Source: Marinobacter similis (GTDB lineage: Bacteria > Pseudomonadota > Gammaproteobacteria > Pseudomonadales > Oleiphilaceae). Taken from it: a stretch of 64,000 nucleotides of DNA. The translations under genes were made by a program, and so were the position numbers. Within the stretch, counting starts at the first letter, position 1; each line of letters opens with the position of its first letter. The stretch spans positions 682,001 to 746,000 of the forward strand of contig NZ_CP007151.1 in assembly GCF_000830985.1 (NCBI RefSeq), given 5' to 3'. The notes under the pieces were generated by a model. That model worked only from the letters and a program-made list of their open reading frames with translations, was not told the DNA's origin and did no database searches. Below, in pieces: positions 38,546 through 48,367 of this stretch.

Positions 38546-39538
38546 TCAGTCGCAGCCCTGAGTGCAGTCTGCGTCACCATTGAAAACCATGGTGCGTCCA
38601 CTCAGGGGAACATGAACCGGCACCTTCACCAGGTCCCGGAACTGTGCGGTACGGGTGCCTTCCCTCACTTTGCCACCGTCAGTGGCCGGCTCATTGGCAT
38701 GGGAGGCAATGACGGCCTTTGGCTCTACCAGCTCGTTGATGACATAAGCCGCTTCTTTCGGGCCGGTGGTGTAGGTGTCACCAATGTTCATCACCACCAG
38801 TTCGGCGCCGTAGTGATCTTTCACCACCAACTCCTGCTCGGCAGTAATGCCGGTATCGCCGGAAAGATACACCACCAGGCCATTAGAGAAGGTCAGGACA
38901 TAACCAGTGGGCGGGCCAACGCTCGCCCCAACACCTGCTGCCTTGAGATATTCCGCCAGCGGTCCGGTCAGGAAACTGGGCGACACACCATTGCTGTGGA
39001 CCGCTGGCACAGTGGTAATGGCCACGCCACCCAACTCCTGCTCTGCGCCGAAGCGTACCAGCATGGAATTGCTGGCATCACCTCCCTCTGCACTGAGTTT
39101 GGCTGCAAAAAATGCCGGCATCTCACTACCCGTTAAAATCTTGGCCTGCTTTTTCACAGCGATGTCTATGGTATTGGATTGCGGCAAAGTCGACACCGAT
39201 GTGTCGGGAGCGGCACAGGTGCCAGAATTGGTCTTGGCGATGCGGGCGTCACCAACGTGATCACCGTGCATGTGCGACACGAGAATGACATCTATATCCC
39301 CAAGCCGGGGATCATCCGGCCCGGCCACGGTGCGACCGGCATCGTAAAGAATCCGGGTGCCGTTGGGGTCCTCGAACACCAGGGCCCGGTCGCGACTACA
39401 GAACTCTCCGTCGTGGCTGCCCAGCGGCGTCACCTTTACATCGCCCTCAGCCGCACCCGCTCCGGCGACCAGCCCAATTGTCAGGCACACACTGCCAGCC
39501 ATTGTGCCGAGCGCTCGCCGAGATAATCGATCAAACAT
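38546..39538 (-). CDS. Exported MBL-fold metallohydrolase
   Basis: 330 residues with a signal peptide (MFDRLSRRALGTMAGSVCL..., cleavage near AGAGAAE). The double-arginine motif SRRALGT could be a Tat signal. Metal ligands appear as SHMHGDHVGD, with VPAVHSNG, LSGDTG and IASHANEP. It belongs to the beta-lactamase fold hydrolases (UlaG/YtkP-like). Substrate unknown. Two cysteines near the C-terminus (CTQGC) may form a disulfide. Its stop is 2 bases from the aldolase stop (convergent). The frame is intact. Confidence 0.88.
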   Translation of the reverse strand: MFDRLSRRALGTMAGSVCLTIGLVAGAGAAEGDVKVTPLGSHDGEFCSRDRALVFEDPNGTRILYDAGRTVAGPDDPRLGDIDVILVSHMHGDHVGDARIAKTNSGTCAAPDTSVSTLPQSNTIDIAVKKQAKILTGSEMPAFFAAKLSAEGGDASNSMLVRFGAEQELGGVAITTVPAVHSNGVSPSFLTGPLAEYLKAAGVGASVGPPTGYVLTFSNGLVVYLSGDTGITAEQELVVKDHYGAELVVMNIGDTYTTGPKEAAYVINELVEPKAVIASHANEPATDGGKVREGTRTAQFRDLVKVPVHVPLSGRTMVFNGDADCTQGCD

Positions 39539-39661
39539 GGTTCATTCCTCCCTGGTGGATTGTTCTTCTACAACCACAACAGTTACGAGCATCAGTCCGC
39601 TTCGTACCAGTGTAGTTGGCAATCAGGGAGGAAAAACGATCGAAGGGAGATCAAAGAGTAA

Positions 39662-40645
39662 TCAGGCGGCTCGAATTCCGGAGCTGACTGAGCTATTCGA
39701 AACAGCGCCCTGTTCCAGGCACGCCATCATCGGAGCAACTTCCCGAATCTTTCTGGCCTGGGGCCAGATTGCCTCAGCCTCGGCGAAGCCTGCCGGAGGA
39801 AATTCATCCATTGTTTAATGCGCCCGGTCACGTAGCGGTCTTCCAGCCAACCTTGCAGCACTTCGGCGTACTCCCGAACCAGAGCGACTGCTTCAGGCCA
39901 GGTCATGTCGGGAATCTCTTCACCACGCTGGCTGGCTTTGATTTTGCGGGCCAGATCAGGCCGGGCGATCAGCCTCTGCCGATCATGACATCATCACAGC
40001 CGGACACCTCACGACAACGCCAGTAATCATCGACGGTCCAGATCTCGCCATTGGCAATCACCGGGGTTGCCACTGCATTACGCACTTTCGAAATCTCTTC
40101 CCAGTAAGCCGGCGGCTTGTAGCCATCAACTTTGCTCCGGGCGTGAATTACGATTTCGGCCGCCCCGGCTGCCTCCAGCGCCTGGCCGCAAGCGACGCCC
40201 ATGGAACGGTCGTCGTAGCCCAGCCGCATCTTGGCAGTCACCGGAATAGCGTCTGGCACAGCGCGGCGCACGGCCGCGGCAATTTCGTACATTAGCTCGG
40301 GTTCCCGCATCAGTACGCAGCCGCCTTTGTGCTTGTTGACGGTTTTGGCGGGACAACCAAAGTTGATGTCGACTTGGGTCGCGCCCAGTTCCACAGCCCG
40401 GGCGCCGTGCAACCCCATCTGCTTGGGGTCAGAACCCAGCAACTGCAACGCCACTGGCGTACCAACCCGGGTCAGCGACTGGTTGTAAAGTTCCGGTGCG
40501 TACTTGTAGAAAACACGGGGAGCAGCATGCCGTGAGTCACGCGAACAAACTCGGTAACGCACCGGTCTATGCCGCCAACTTTGGTCAGCGTTTCACGGAT
40601 GGGTGCATCTACCAGCCCCTCCATAGGGGCGAGGATTACTCGCAT
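39662..40645 (-). CDS. dusC: tRNA-dihydrouridine synthase (DusC-like), three frameshifts
   Basis: FMN-dependent reduction of a tRNA uridine to dihydrouridine. [20 protein letters not shown] and the catalytic Cys in [16 protein letters not shown] are plain, as are [19 protein letters not shown] and [12 protein letters not shown]. Missing bases occur in a run at 40517 (four C, five expected), near 39978 (after DVMIGRG) and near 39788. Restoration gives 328 residues with the C-terminal [18 protein letters not shown]. DusC (U16-specific) is inferred from the resemblance to E. coli DusC; DusA/B are less likely. Confidence 0.86.
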
Positions 40646-40736
40646 GTCGGCTCCGGACGTGGGTAAAGATTGAGCGGGCCGGCATTGTAGTCAGTTTTGA
40701 GGACAGAATGAAGCGTGGCAAACCAAGCTAAGGCCC

Positions 40737-40829
40737 TTACTGGGACATCGCGTAATTGACGCAGTAATCCGCCAGCACCTTACTTTGTTGTTGCCATTGT
40801 TCAGACCAGGACGCCATCCAACGAACCAT
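40737..40829 (-). CDS. Possible 30-residue small protein
   Basis: ATG 40829 with AAGGGAG about 8 bases before it encodes MVRWMASWSEQWQQQSKVLA and ends ADYCVNYAMSQ at TAA 40737. Tryptophan- and glutamine-rich, amphipathic. The ribosome site is strong for an accidental frame. I do not know a family. It lies between dusC and the DUF2835 gene on the same strand. Confidence 0.45.
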   Translation of the reverse strand: MVRWMASWSEQWQQQSKVLADYCVNYAMSQ

Positions 40830-40927
40830 CACACAACTCCCTTTCCAGTGTGGATACCCGAAGAATAGTCAATGCGCAGCCGCTGTGGGAAATAAAGGAA
40901 AGAAAAACTAACGGTAGGTATTAGCTA

Positions 40928-41144
40928 TCAAAGCCGCTCGATGCCCGCGAACTTGCCCTGACCATCGAACAGGATTCGGAAGGATCCGCGCACACCATCG
41001 CGCAGGTAAAAACGGGAGAGAATACGGGCCGGGAAACGGACAGAACGTCCGTCCCGGGCCGTGGTGTGAACGTCGGTGGCAACGCCCTGATAGAGCTTGA
41101 TCCACTCGTCAGCTGATGCTGATGTCCACAATAATCTGCTGCAT
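40928..41144 (-). CDS. DUF2835 family protein, frameshifted
   Basis: Corrected length 72 residues. ATG 41144 reads MQQIIVDISIS and then stops; two bases lost (CAGCTGA, expected CAGCGCTGA) restore SISADEWIKLYQGVATDVHT, then GRSVRFPARILSRFYLRDGV and GSFRILFDGQGKFAGIERL. This matches the compact DUF2835 family, typical of gammaproteobacteria (YQG..., R.V.FPA motifs). Function unknown. It ends close to the htpG stop side, transcribed downstream of htpG. Confidence 0.8.
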
Positions 41145-41149
41145 ACGGC

Positions 41150-43042
41150 TTAGTTAGCCAGTTCCAGCAACAGACGGTTCAGGCGGGTGACATAAGCGCC
41201 CGGATCTTCCAGCTGCTCACCACTGGCCAGTGTTGCCTGGTCCAGCAGTACCGCTGACAGTTCACCAAAGCGCTCCTCGCCCTTTTCGTTTTCCAGGCGC
41301 TGAACCAGGGGGTGATCCACGTTGATTTCGAAGATCGGCTTGCTGTCCGGCACTTTCTGGCCAGCCGCTTCCATGATCTTCTTCATCTGGGCACCCATGT
41401 CGAAGTCGCCTACAACCAGGCACGCCGGGGAGTCGGTCAGGCGGTTGGTCACACGAACTTCCTGCACGCGGTCGCTCAGCGCGGTCTTGATGCGCTCTAA
41501 CAGATCCTTGTGCTCCTCGGCAGCCTCTTCCTTGTGCTTCTTGTCTTCTTCGGTCTCTACTTCGCCGAGGTCCAGATCACCACGAGCGACGTCCTGGAAC
41601 TGCTTACCGTCGTACTCGTTCAGGTAGCCCATCATCCACTCATCGATGCGATCCGACAGAATCAACACCTCGATGCCCTTCTTGCGGAAGACTTCCAGAT
41701 GCGGGCTGCTCTTGGCGGCCATGAAGTTGTCGGCGGTGATGTAGTAGATCTTCTTCTGACCGTCCTTCATCCGGCCGATGTAATCGTCCAGCGATACTGA
41801 CTGGGCACATTCACCGGTGTGGGTGGTGGCAAAGCGCAGCAGGCCGGCAATCTTTTCACGGTTGCTGAAGTCTTCCGCCGGGCCTTCTTTCAGCACGGTA
41901 CCGAACTCACCCCAGAACTTCTGGTACTGCTCTGGGTCCTTCTTGGCCAGTTTGGACAGCATGTCCAATACCCGCTTGGTCAGCGCGGTACGGATGCTTT
42001 CCACGGTGCTGTCGTTCTGAAGAATCTCACGAGACACGTTCAGGGACAGATCGTTGGAATCAATCACACCCTTGGCAAAGCGCAGGTACAGCGGCAGGAA
42101 CTGCTCGGCGTCGTCCATGATGAAGACACGCTGAACGTACAGCTTCAGGCCACGCGGCGCTTCGCGGTTGTACAGGTCAAACGGGGCACGGGCCGGGATG
42201 TACAGCAGGCTGGTGTAGTCCAGCTTGCCTTCCACCTTGTTGTGAGACCAGGTCAGCGGGTCCTCGAAATCGTGCGCGATGTGCTTGTAGAACTCTTTGT
42301 ACTCTTCGTCTTTGATCTCAGTACGCGGCAGTGTCCACAGCGCAGTGGCATCGTTGACGGTTTCGTCTTTGCCCTTCTCTTCTTCGTCTTCCGACTCGGA
42401 CTTCATGACGACCGGGAACGAGATGTGGTCAGAGTATTTCTTGACCAGGTTACGAAGACGGAAGCCATCGGCAAATTCGCTGGCGTCTTTCTTCAGGTGG
42501 ATAACAATCTCGGTACCACGGTTCTCGCGGCTCACCTGCTCAATGGAGAACTCGCCGTCGCCCTTGGATTCCCAATGCACGCCCTCTTCGGCTGGTGCAC
42601 CGGCACGGCGGGTAAAGACGTCTACCTTGTCGGCGACGATAAAGGCCGAATAGAAGCCCACACCAAACTGACCGATCAGTTTGCTGTCCTTCTTCTCGTC
42701 ACCAGACAGCTGCTTCAGGAACTCCGCGGTGCCTGAACGGGCAATGGTACCCAGGTTCTCGATCACGTCTTCACGGCTCATGCCGATACCGTTATCGGCC
42801 AGCGTGATGGTGTTCGCCTCTTTGTCGTAGTCGAGACGGATCTTCAGTTCCGGATCGTTTTCGTACAGACCATCGTCTTTCAGTGCCGCGAAACGTAGCT
42901 TGTCTTCGGCGTCTGAAGCGTTTGAAATCAGCTCACGAAGGAAGATTTCCTTGTTGGAATAGAGGGAGTGGATCATCAGGTGAAGCAGCTGCTTCACTTC
43001 GGTCTGAAAACCCAGGGTCTCTTTTTGCGACTCAACCGTCAT
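41150..43042 (-). CDS. htpG: Chaperone HtpG (Hsp90)
   Basis: 630 residues, intact (1.9 kb without a frame error). N-terminal ATPase domain: [48 protein letters not shown]. Middle domain: [22 protein letters not shown] segment and [15 protein letters not shown]-terminal dimerisation domain ends [14 protein letters not shown]. Cytosolic Hsp90 chaperone. GTAGGAG precedes the ATG. A heat-shock-type promoter lies 87-114 bases upstream, inside a hairpin (separate entry). Confidence 0.98.
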   Translation of the reverse strand: MTVESQKETLGFQTEVKQLLHLMIHSLYSNKEIFLRELISNASDAEDKLRFAALKDDGLYENDPELKIRLDYDKEANTITLADNGIGMSREDVIENLGTIARSGTAEFLKQLSGDEKKDSKLIGQFGVGFYSAFIVADKVDVFTRRAGAPAEEGVHWESKGDGEFSIEQVSRENRGTEIVIHLKKDASEFADGFRLRNLVKKYSDHISFPVVMKSESEDEEEKGKDETVNDATALWTLPRTEIKDEEYKEFYKHIAHDFEDPLTWSHNKVEGKLDYTSLLYIPARAPFDLYNREAPRGLKLYVQRVFIMDDAEQFLPLYLRFAKGVIDSNDLSLNVSREILQNDSTVESIRTALTKRVLDMLSKLAKKDPEQYQKFWGEFGTVLKEGPAEDFSNREKIAGLLRFATTHTGECAQSVSLDDYIGRMKDGQKKIYYITADNFMAAKSSPHLEVFRKKGIEVLILSDRIDEWMMGYLNEYDGKQFQDVARGDLDLGEVETEEDKKHKEEAAEEHKDLLERIKTALSDRVQEVRVTNRLTDSPACLVVGDFDMGAQMKKIMEAAGQKVPDSKPIFEINVDHPLVQRLENEKGEERFGELSAVLLDQATLASGEQLEDPGAYVTRLNRLLLELAN

Positions 43043-43128
43043 GGCTTATGTGTCTCCTACATTCAACGTTTGGTGAGGACTCGGGTACGCACCCGTGTCG
43101 TCCGACTACGGTGTTAACTTGCAGACAA

Positions 43129-43156
43129 AAGTGGGGGCACGCCGGGGCATTTCAAG
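43129..43156 (-). promoter_or_regulatory. Sigma-32-type promoter of htpG within an inverted repeat
   Basis: On the minus strand CTTGAAA (43150-43156), 14-base spacer, CCCACTT (43129-43135), close to the RpoH consensus CTTGAAA-N11-16-CCCATNT. The -35 element is the loop of CCGGGGC-TTGAAAT-GCCCCGG (a perfect 7-base inverted repeat, 43142-43162 region), so it could be masked or bound by a second factor. Confidence 0.75.
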
Positions 43157-43175
43157 CCCCGGTATCGGAGGGAAA

Positions 43176-43610
43176 TCAGTCTTCGAGGAGAAAGTGCGCC
43201 CGAGCCGTGGCAATGGGCTGAGCACGGGATTTCTGCCAGGCGGTGACCATCACATTGGCAACCCGATTACCCTGCCGGGTGAGCCGGCATTCGGCGTAAG
43301 TTTCGCGGTCAAGGCCTGCCCGCAGGTAATCCAGAGAGAAGTCGACAATGCGCGGCATCCGCATGCTGTCCTGGGACATCATCAGGTAGATCGCGGCAGA
43401 GAGCTCCATGAAGCCACCAATGACACCGCCGTGAATGGCGGGCAAAATGGGATTACCCAGATTTTCCTCTTGCTTGGGCAGGCGAAAAATTAGATCGTCA
43501 CCGAACTGATCGCACTCCAGGCCAATGAAGGTGGCGTAAGGGATGCTCTCCAGCAAACGGGTGAAATCCCCGGTTTCACGGGTGTGACGATAGATCTCCG
43601 GATCGGTCAT
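43176..43610 (-). CDS. PaaI-family hotdog thioesterase (second of a pair)
   Basis: 144 residues, intact. The hotdog helix LPAIHGGVIGGFMELSAAIYL and DYLRAG segment, FIGLECDQFGDD and QGNRVANVMVTAWQ are family blocks. It hydrolyses acyl- or aryl-CoA esters in the family; substrate unknown. It overlaps the preceding gene by four bases (ATGA), a translationally coupled duplicate pair. The gene lies upstream of htpG on the same strand. Confidence 0.86.
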   Translation of the reverse strand: MTDPEIYRHTRETGDFTRLLESIPYATFIGLECDQFGDDLIFRLPKQEENLGNPILPAIHGGVIGGFMELSAAIYLMMSQDSMRMPRIVDFSLDYLRAGLDRETYAECRLTRQGNRVANVMVTAWQKSRAQPIATARAHFLLED

Positions 43611-44107
43611 TGGGCACCTCCGGTAATCAGGTCACGGTAATGCTTTGGCGTGGCTTCCTGGCCAATGCGCATGAACGTGCCGACGCAGTTGGCTATGGTC
43701 TCAATACCATTTTGTTCACCACCGTCCTGCTCGTCGCACTTCTGGTAGGCCTCACACCGGGTGAAAATGATGTTGCGGGTAACCTTGTAGGTTTCGGCGC
43801 GGGCATAAACCGGTTTGTGGGGTGCTGCCGGGCGCATGTAATCCACCCGCAAATCCAGTGTTGGACACAGTTCGAACTCGTCCAGAGCACACAGGATCAC
43901 CGAGCCCGAGGTAGTGTCCATCAGAGTTGTAATGGCACCGCCGTGGATAACGCCGGTATCCGGGTTACCAATAATACGATCGCTGTACGGCAGACACAGC
44001 GTGAGGCTGCCTTCGCTGGCCTGAATTACCGACAGGCCAAGTTCCTTTGCCTGTTTGAGGGTGTCGATAAACCGGGTGACCCGGTCTAGTCGGATGTCGT
44101 CATTCAT
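43607..44107 (-). CDS. PaaI-family hotdog thioesterase (first of a pair)
   Basis: 166 residues, intact. The family motif TGVIHGGAITTLMDTTSGSV with the HGG active-site turn, LDLRVDYMRPA and VYARAETYKVTRNIIFTRCE. Slightly longer than its partner. The pair may form a heteromer or act on different chain lengths. GAATGA-type overlap couples it to the second gene. Confidence 0.88.
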   Translation of the reverse strand: MNDDIRLDRVTRFIDTLKQAKELGLSVIQASEGSLTLCLPYSDRIIGNPDTGVIHGGAITTLMDTTSGSVILCALDEFELCPTLDLRVDYMRPAAPHKPVYARAETYKVTRNIIFTRCEAYQKCDEQDGGEQNGIETIANCVGTFMRIGQEATPKHYRDLITGGAQ

Positions 44108-44133
44108 TCAAAGCAAACCTGTGGATCAAGAAT

Positions 44134-44864
44134 TTAATTGGGTGTTTTCTCGGCTTTGGCTGGCACTTCCTCTTCAAACACCTTCCCCGAGCGCAAGGCG
44201 CCCAGCGCGTTCGAGCAGAACTCCCGCCGATACAGAACCACCACCACGAGTGTGGACCCGGCAATAAAAACCAACGGGTGAATAAACCAACCGACAACGG
44301 CCATCGCGTAATAGTACGACCTCAAGCCCAGGTTAAAGGCGTCACCCGCCAGGTTGCAGACTTTGCCTGCACTGCGGGCGAAGGCCTCGCGCGCAGCGGG
44401 GCTTGTCTTGGTATCGTCCGGTGGCGGCGCACTGCCCACCATTACCGACACGAAGTTATACATCCGCATGGACCAGGTGAACTTAAAGAAGGCGTAGATA
44501 AATACCACCAGCAACAGCACCATCCGAAGCTCCCAGATTTCACGGCTGGGCAAGGTGCCAAATGGCAGGGTGCTGAATACCTCCATCACTTCCTGAGTGT
44601 AACCGAGGGCGGTAATGATACCGGCCAGGATCAGAAGGCAACTGGATGCAAAGAAAGCCCCGTTGCGCTCCAGGTTGCCAACCACCGAGCGTCGGCAATG
44701 CGGTTTTCGCGCCTGAGCATGACCCGCATCCAGTCTTCCCGGTACATGTCCAGCGTATTGGACAAACAGGGTCTGTCCCCTGCCCGTCGACGCGAGTACA
44801 CGGTATAGCCCAGCCAACAGGTCAGAAACCAGAGCAAAGCTATTACTTCCAGAATATTACTCAT
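44134..44864 (-). CDS. DUF599 membrane protein, frameshifted
   Basis: Corrected length 243 residues with four to five hydrophobic helices. The start MSNILEVIALLWFLTCWLGYTVYSRRRA and WMRVMLRRENRIADAR, then a missing base near 44688 joins to VGNLERNGAFFASSCLLILAGI; FFKFTWSMRMYNF and RSYYYAMAVVGWFIHPLVF follow. These are DUF599 blocks. Function is unknown. It is upstream of the paired thioesterases on the same strand. Confidence 0.85.
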
Positions 44865-45066
44865 CGGCGGCCTTTGGTGATAAATACGGAATCAAATGTC
44901 GCTGGAACAGGCACTTATAATACGCTAAGGCCATCTGGTCACCACAACGATGGGGGATTTTCAGGCGGCCAAAGCCGTGTAATCATGTAAGCAGAAGTGT
45001 AGGACAGAATGGGCGGCAAATGCCCCGGCCTGTTCGCCTGAGAGCCATTCAAAAAGGGAGTTTCGT

Positions 45067-46344
45067 GTGAATCAGTACCTCTTGCAACGCTGCATCGCCC
45101 CGGTGGTCGTGGCTCTGTCACTGGCCGGCTGCTCGGTCAATCCAGTTACTGGCGAAAGTCAGCTGTCGCTAATCCCGGAAAACCAGGAACTGTCCATGGG
45201 CGCGGAGCAATACACGCCCACGCAGCAGACCCAGGGTGGCCAGTTCTACCTGGATCCGGAACTCACGCTTTATGTTCGCGAGGTTGGCCAGAAGCTGGCC
45301 GAGGTCAGCGACCGCCCGGATTTGCCTTACGAGTTCGTGGTGCTTAACAGCAGTACACCCAATGCCTGGGCGCTGCCCGGTGGCAAGATCGCCATCAACC
45401 GTGGCCTGCTCACCAAGTTTGACGACGAAGCACAGCTGGCCTCTGTGCTCGGTCATGAAATTGTCCATGCCGCTGCCCGCCACAGTGTTCAGCGCATGCA
45501 GCAAGGCATGTTGATCAGCGCTGGTGTTGCCGGCCTGGGCTTTGCCCTGTCGGACAATGAGTGGGCGGGTGTGCTGATGGGCGGTGCTGCAATAGGCGCC
45601 CAACTTGCACTGGCGCAGTACAGCCAGTCGGATGAGCTTGAGTCCGACTACTACGGCATCCTGTATATGAAAAAGGCGGGCTATGACCCCACCGCCGCGG
45701 TTGAACTGCAGCAGCTGTTTCTGGAGCTGTCAGAAGGCCGGGACAGCAGCTTTATTCAGGGCATGTTTGCCACTCACCCACCGTCAGCAAAACGGGTTCA
45801 GCGAAATCGGGAGCTGGTCGACGAGATAGGAGCTGGCGGCTATCGGGGCGAGGATGTTTACAAGCGCAAACTGGCAACCCTCCGCAAGCTCCAGCCTGCC
45901 TATGACGCCCACGACGAGGCCCGAAAGCTGGCCTCGGAAGACAACATGGACGCCGCCCTGAAGAAGATCAACGAGGCCATTCGCCTGGCACCGGACGAGG
46001 CCATGTTCTATACCCTGCGCGGCCGCATCTACAAGGAGCAGGAGAAGCTGCAACAAGCCTCAGACGATTTCGACAAGGCTGTGTCGCTGTACCCGGAAAT
46101 GTTCGTGTACAGGATCTATAACGGTCTGAATGCGTTGGAATTGAAAAACCTTGATAAGGCCCGTACTAACCTTGAGCGCGCCAACCAGGTGGTACCCACC
46201 TCTATCGCTTACCTGCGCCTGGGCGACATCGCCGCGCGGCAGAACCGCCGGGACGAGGCCATCGCCTACTACACCAAAGTAGCCGAAGCAGGCGGTGACA
46301 TCGCCAAGGAAGCCCAGCAGAAACTCCAGGCGCTCAGAAACTAA
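45067..46344 (+). CDS. M48 family metallopeptidase lipoprotein with C-terminal TPR
   Basis: 425 residues from GTG 45067 with AGGGAG 6 bases upstream. Signal peptide with lipobox LAGC (residues 19-22), then a zinc protease domain: HEIVHAAARHSVQRMQQ (HExxH) and the third ligand Glu in DELESDYYG. The C-terminal third has tetratricopeptide-like repeats (LASEDNMDAALKKINEAIRL, ASDDFDKAVSLYPE). It resembles periplasmic BepA/LoiP-type proteases that control outer-membrane protein quality. A strong terminator follows. Intact. Confidence 0.92.
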   Translation: MNQYLLQRCIAPVVVALSLAGCSVNPVTGESQLSLIPENQELSMGAEQYTPTQQTQGGQFYLDPELTLYVREVGQKLAEVSDRPDLPYEFVVLNSSTPNAWALPGGKIAINRGLLTKFDDEAQLASVLGHEIVHAAARHSVQRMQQGMLISAGVAGLGFALSDNEWAGVLMGGAAIGAQLALAQYSQSDELESDYYGILYMKKAGYDPTAAVELQQLFLELSEGRDSSFIQGMFATHPPSAKRVQRNRELVDEIGAGGYRGEDVYKRKLATLRKLQPAYDAHDEARKLASEDNMDAALKKINEAIRLAPDEAMFYTLRGRIYKEQEKLQQASDDFDKAVSLYPEMFVYRIYNGLNALELKNLDKARTNLERANQVVPTSIAYLRLGDIAARQNRRDEAIAYYTKVAEAGGDIAKEAQQKLQALRN

Positions 46345-46359
46345 GCCCCGAATTGAGCG

Positions 46360-46397
46360 AAAAGAGCCGACGGAGCCCCTCCGCCGGCTCTTTTTTT
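46360..46397 (+). terminator. Intrinsic terminator of the M48 protease gene
   Basis: GAGCCG-A-CGGAG, loop CCC, CTCCG-C-CGGCTC with one A-C mismatch, followed by seven T, 20 bases after the stop. AAAA precedes the stem. Confidence 0.93.
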
Positions 46398-46450
46398 ATG
46401 GTTTCTCCGTTAGTTGGCCGCACTGACGCATATTACTTGTCATCACCACA

Positions 46451-46479
46451 TTGACTTTTAGAGCAATAACTCTAAAAAT
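46451..46479 (+). promoter_or_regulatory. Promoter with operator-like inverted repeat upstream of the SCP2/ADH operon
   Basis: TTGACT (46451-46456) is followed at 17 bases by AAAAAT (46474-46479). In the spacer lies a perfect inverted repeat TTTTAGAG, six bases CAATAA, CTCTAAAA (46456-46463, 46470-46477). Its placement over the RNA-polymerase site suggests a repressor operator, for example TetR-type. No regulator gene is adjacent. Confidence 0.6.
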
Positions 46480-46511
46480 CAGATTACATAAACAACAAGT
46501 GGATTGCAGCA

Positions 46512-47057
46512 ATGCTGGCGAAACGTATCCAACCGATGGTATCCCAGGCTCGGCGCCTGTATGTGGAACTGATGTTCCAGGTAATGGGACGGGCCCTTCA
46601 GGCCGTGAGTGAAGTCGACGATGCAGTAAAAAAAGAGACCCAGGCCCTGCCGGCCGGTTTCCTTTTCGAAATGATGGTGATGCCGGACGGACCGCGTCTG
46701 ATTGTGGAGCATACCGGTCTGGGACGCCTTCATTACCACGGCGACTCTGCGCCCCGCCCAGTCGATCTGTCTATCCAGTTCAAGCACATCACCCACGCCT
46801 TTCTGGTTCTGTCGTTTCAGGAGAAGACAGCGGTAGCCTTTGCCAATGACCGCATGCTGGTGGACGGCGACATCAGCTACGCCGTGCGCATGACTCGTGT
46901 TCTGAACCGGCTAGAATCGTTCATTTTGCCCAAACTGATTGCCGAACGAGCGGTCAAGGAATACCCCAGCAATCTGCACCTGCCGCAAAAGCTGGTCAGC
47001 GCAGTGCGGATCTACCTGAAAGTTGCCACTAATTTTGTTGAGACGGTGAGAGCGTAA
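46512..47057 (+). CDS. SCP2-like sterol-carrier-type protein
   Basis: 181 residues, intact. The second half matches the SCP2-like pattern: DLSIQFKHITHAFLVLSFQEKTAVAFANDRMLVDGDISYAV-type strand-helix with a charged C-terminal helix. Such proteins bind hydrophobic ligands in the cytosol. It is coupled (TAATG) to the iron alcohol dehydrogenase, which suggests that both act on lipid or fatty-alcohol substrates. Start ATG 46512 lacks a strong ribosome site. Assignment is moderate. Confidence 0.62.
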   Translation: MLAKRIQPMVSQARRLYVELMFQVMGRALQAVSEVDDAVKKETQALPAGFLFEMMVMPDGPRLIVEHTGLGRLHYHGDSAPRPVDLSIQFKHITHAFLVLSFQEKTAVAFANDRMLVDGDISYAVRMTRVLNRLESFILPKLIAERAVKEYPSNLHLPQKLVSAVRIYLKVATNFVETVRA

Positions 47058-48240
47058 TGACCCAAAAATATTATGAGTTCTTTTGCCCGGTCAAAGTCAT
47101 TGCCGGCAAATCAGCTTGAGCACATTCCCTACGAGCTCACGGGGCTGGCCGCAAAGCGACCAATGATCGTGACCGACAAGGGCGTTCGGGCAGCAGGCTT
47201 GCTGGATCCGGTCATCGCCGCCTGTGAAGAGAGTGGCCTGGAGATTGTCACCATTTACGATGACGTGCCGCCGGATTCCTCCACTACCGTCGTTCGGGAC
47301 ATCGCCGGTATCTATCGCCAGGAAAAGTGCGACTCGATCATTGCCGTAGGCGGTGGCTCTGCCATCGATACCGGCAAGGCCGTAAACATCCTGGTATCTG
47401 AGGGTGGCGATGATATCGCCAAGTACAGCGGTGCCGGTGTTATCAAGCACCCGCTGAAGCCGTTCTTTGTGGTGCCGACCACCGCGGGCACGGGGTCTGA
47501 GGTGACTTCCGTTGCCGTTATCACCGACGAAGCCAAGGGCGTGAAACTGCCGTTCACCTCGTCGTTCTTGCTGCCCAATGCGGCCATCATTGATCCGCGC
47601 ATGACGCTGACGCTGCCCCCGCACATCACCGCCGCAACCGCCATGGACGCCATGACCCACTCGGTTGAGGCGTTTACCTGCATGGCCAAGAATCCACTTA
47701 GCGATGCCTATGCCACCGCAGCGGTGAAGAAAGTCAGTCAGTCGTTGCTGACCGTCATGGACAATCCAAAGGACGTGGAAGGCCGGCTCGAACTTGCTCA
47801 GGCGTCCACCATGGCCGGCATTGCCTTCTCCAACTCCATGGTGGGTCTGGTGCATGCCCTGGGCCACGCTACCGGCGCTATCTGCCACCTGCCCCACGGC
47901 CTGTGCATGAGTCTTTACCTGCCGTACGTGCTCGAGTACAACCTCGAAACCATCCGCGAACCACTGGGCGACCTACTGCTGTCACTCGAGTCCAGAGGTG
48001 TTTTCGGCAACGCCAGCCGCCCGCCGGGCCGAAGCCAGCATCTCGGCGCTACGCAAGCTTCGGGACCAACTGCACAAGCGCTGCCAGTTGCCCCGCACGC
48101 TTAAGGAAACCGGCAAAGTGACCGAAGACCAGCTTGACCAGATTGCAGAGATGGCCCTGGACGACGGCGCCATCATGTTCAACCCAAAAGAAGTTTCCCT
48201 GGAGGACGCCCGAGCAGTTTTGCAACGGGCCTGGGCCTAA
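47057..48240 (+). CDS. Iron-containing alcohol dehydrogenase, two frameshifts
   Basis: Group III Fe-ADH, corrected length 395 residues. The N-terminus MTQKYYEFFCPVKVIAGKSA then stops at 47115 unless two bases are restored (CAGCTTGAG, expected CAGCGCTTGAG) giving ALEHIPYELTG. GGGSAIDTGK NAD-binding loop, PTTAGTGSEVT, DAMTHSVEAF and HALGHATGAICHLPHG carry the metal ligands. A second two-base loss near 47997 (CCAGAGGTG, expected CCAGAGAGGTG) restores REVFSATPAARRAEAS. Both are tandem dinucleotides. It probably oxidises short to long alcohols; the SCP2-like partner supports a lipid link. Confidence 0.9.
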
Positions 48241-48367
48241 TCTCCTTCCGCCAGGGGCCTTATCTGGCCCCTGGCCCCTATCATTGAAGTTTCCAAGCAA
48301 AAACGTGAAACTGATCCCTACACTGGCAGGACGGCCGGACACTTTTCACCAACAAGGGTCCAGCACA

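Noticed and set aside
41819..42736. 305-residue open frame antisense to htpG
   Set aside because: It is a shadow of a conserved intact gene; no ribosome site and low-complexity residue use.
47097..47897. Long frame antisense to the Fe-ADH, and 49460-50362 opposite ybbP, 54609-55478 opposite apeB
   Set aside because: Mirror frames of GC-rich coding sequence without start signals.
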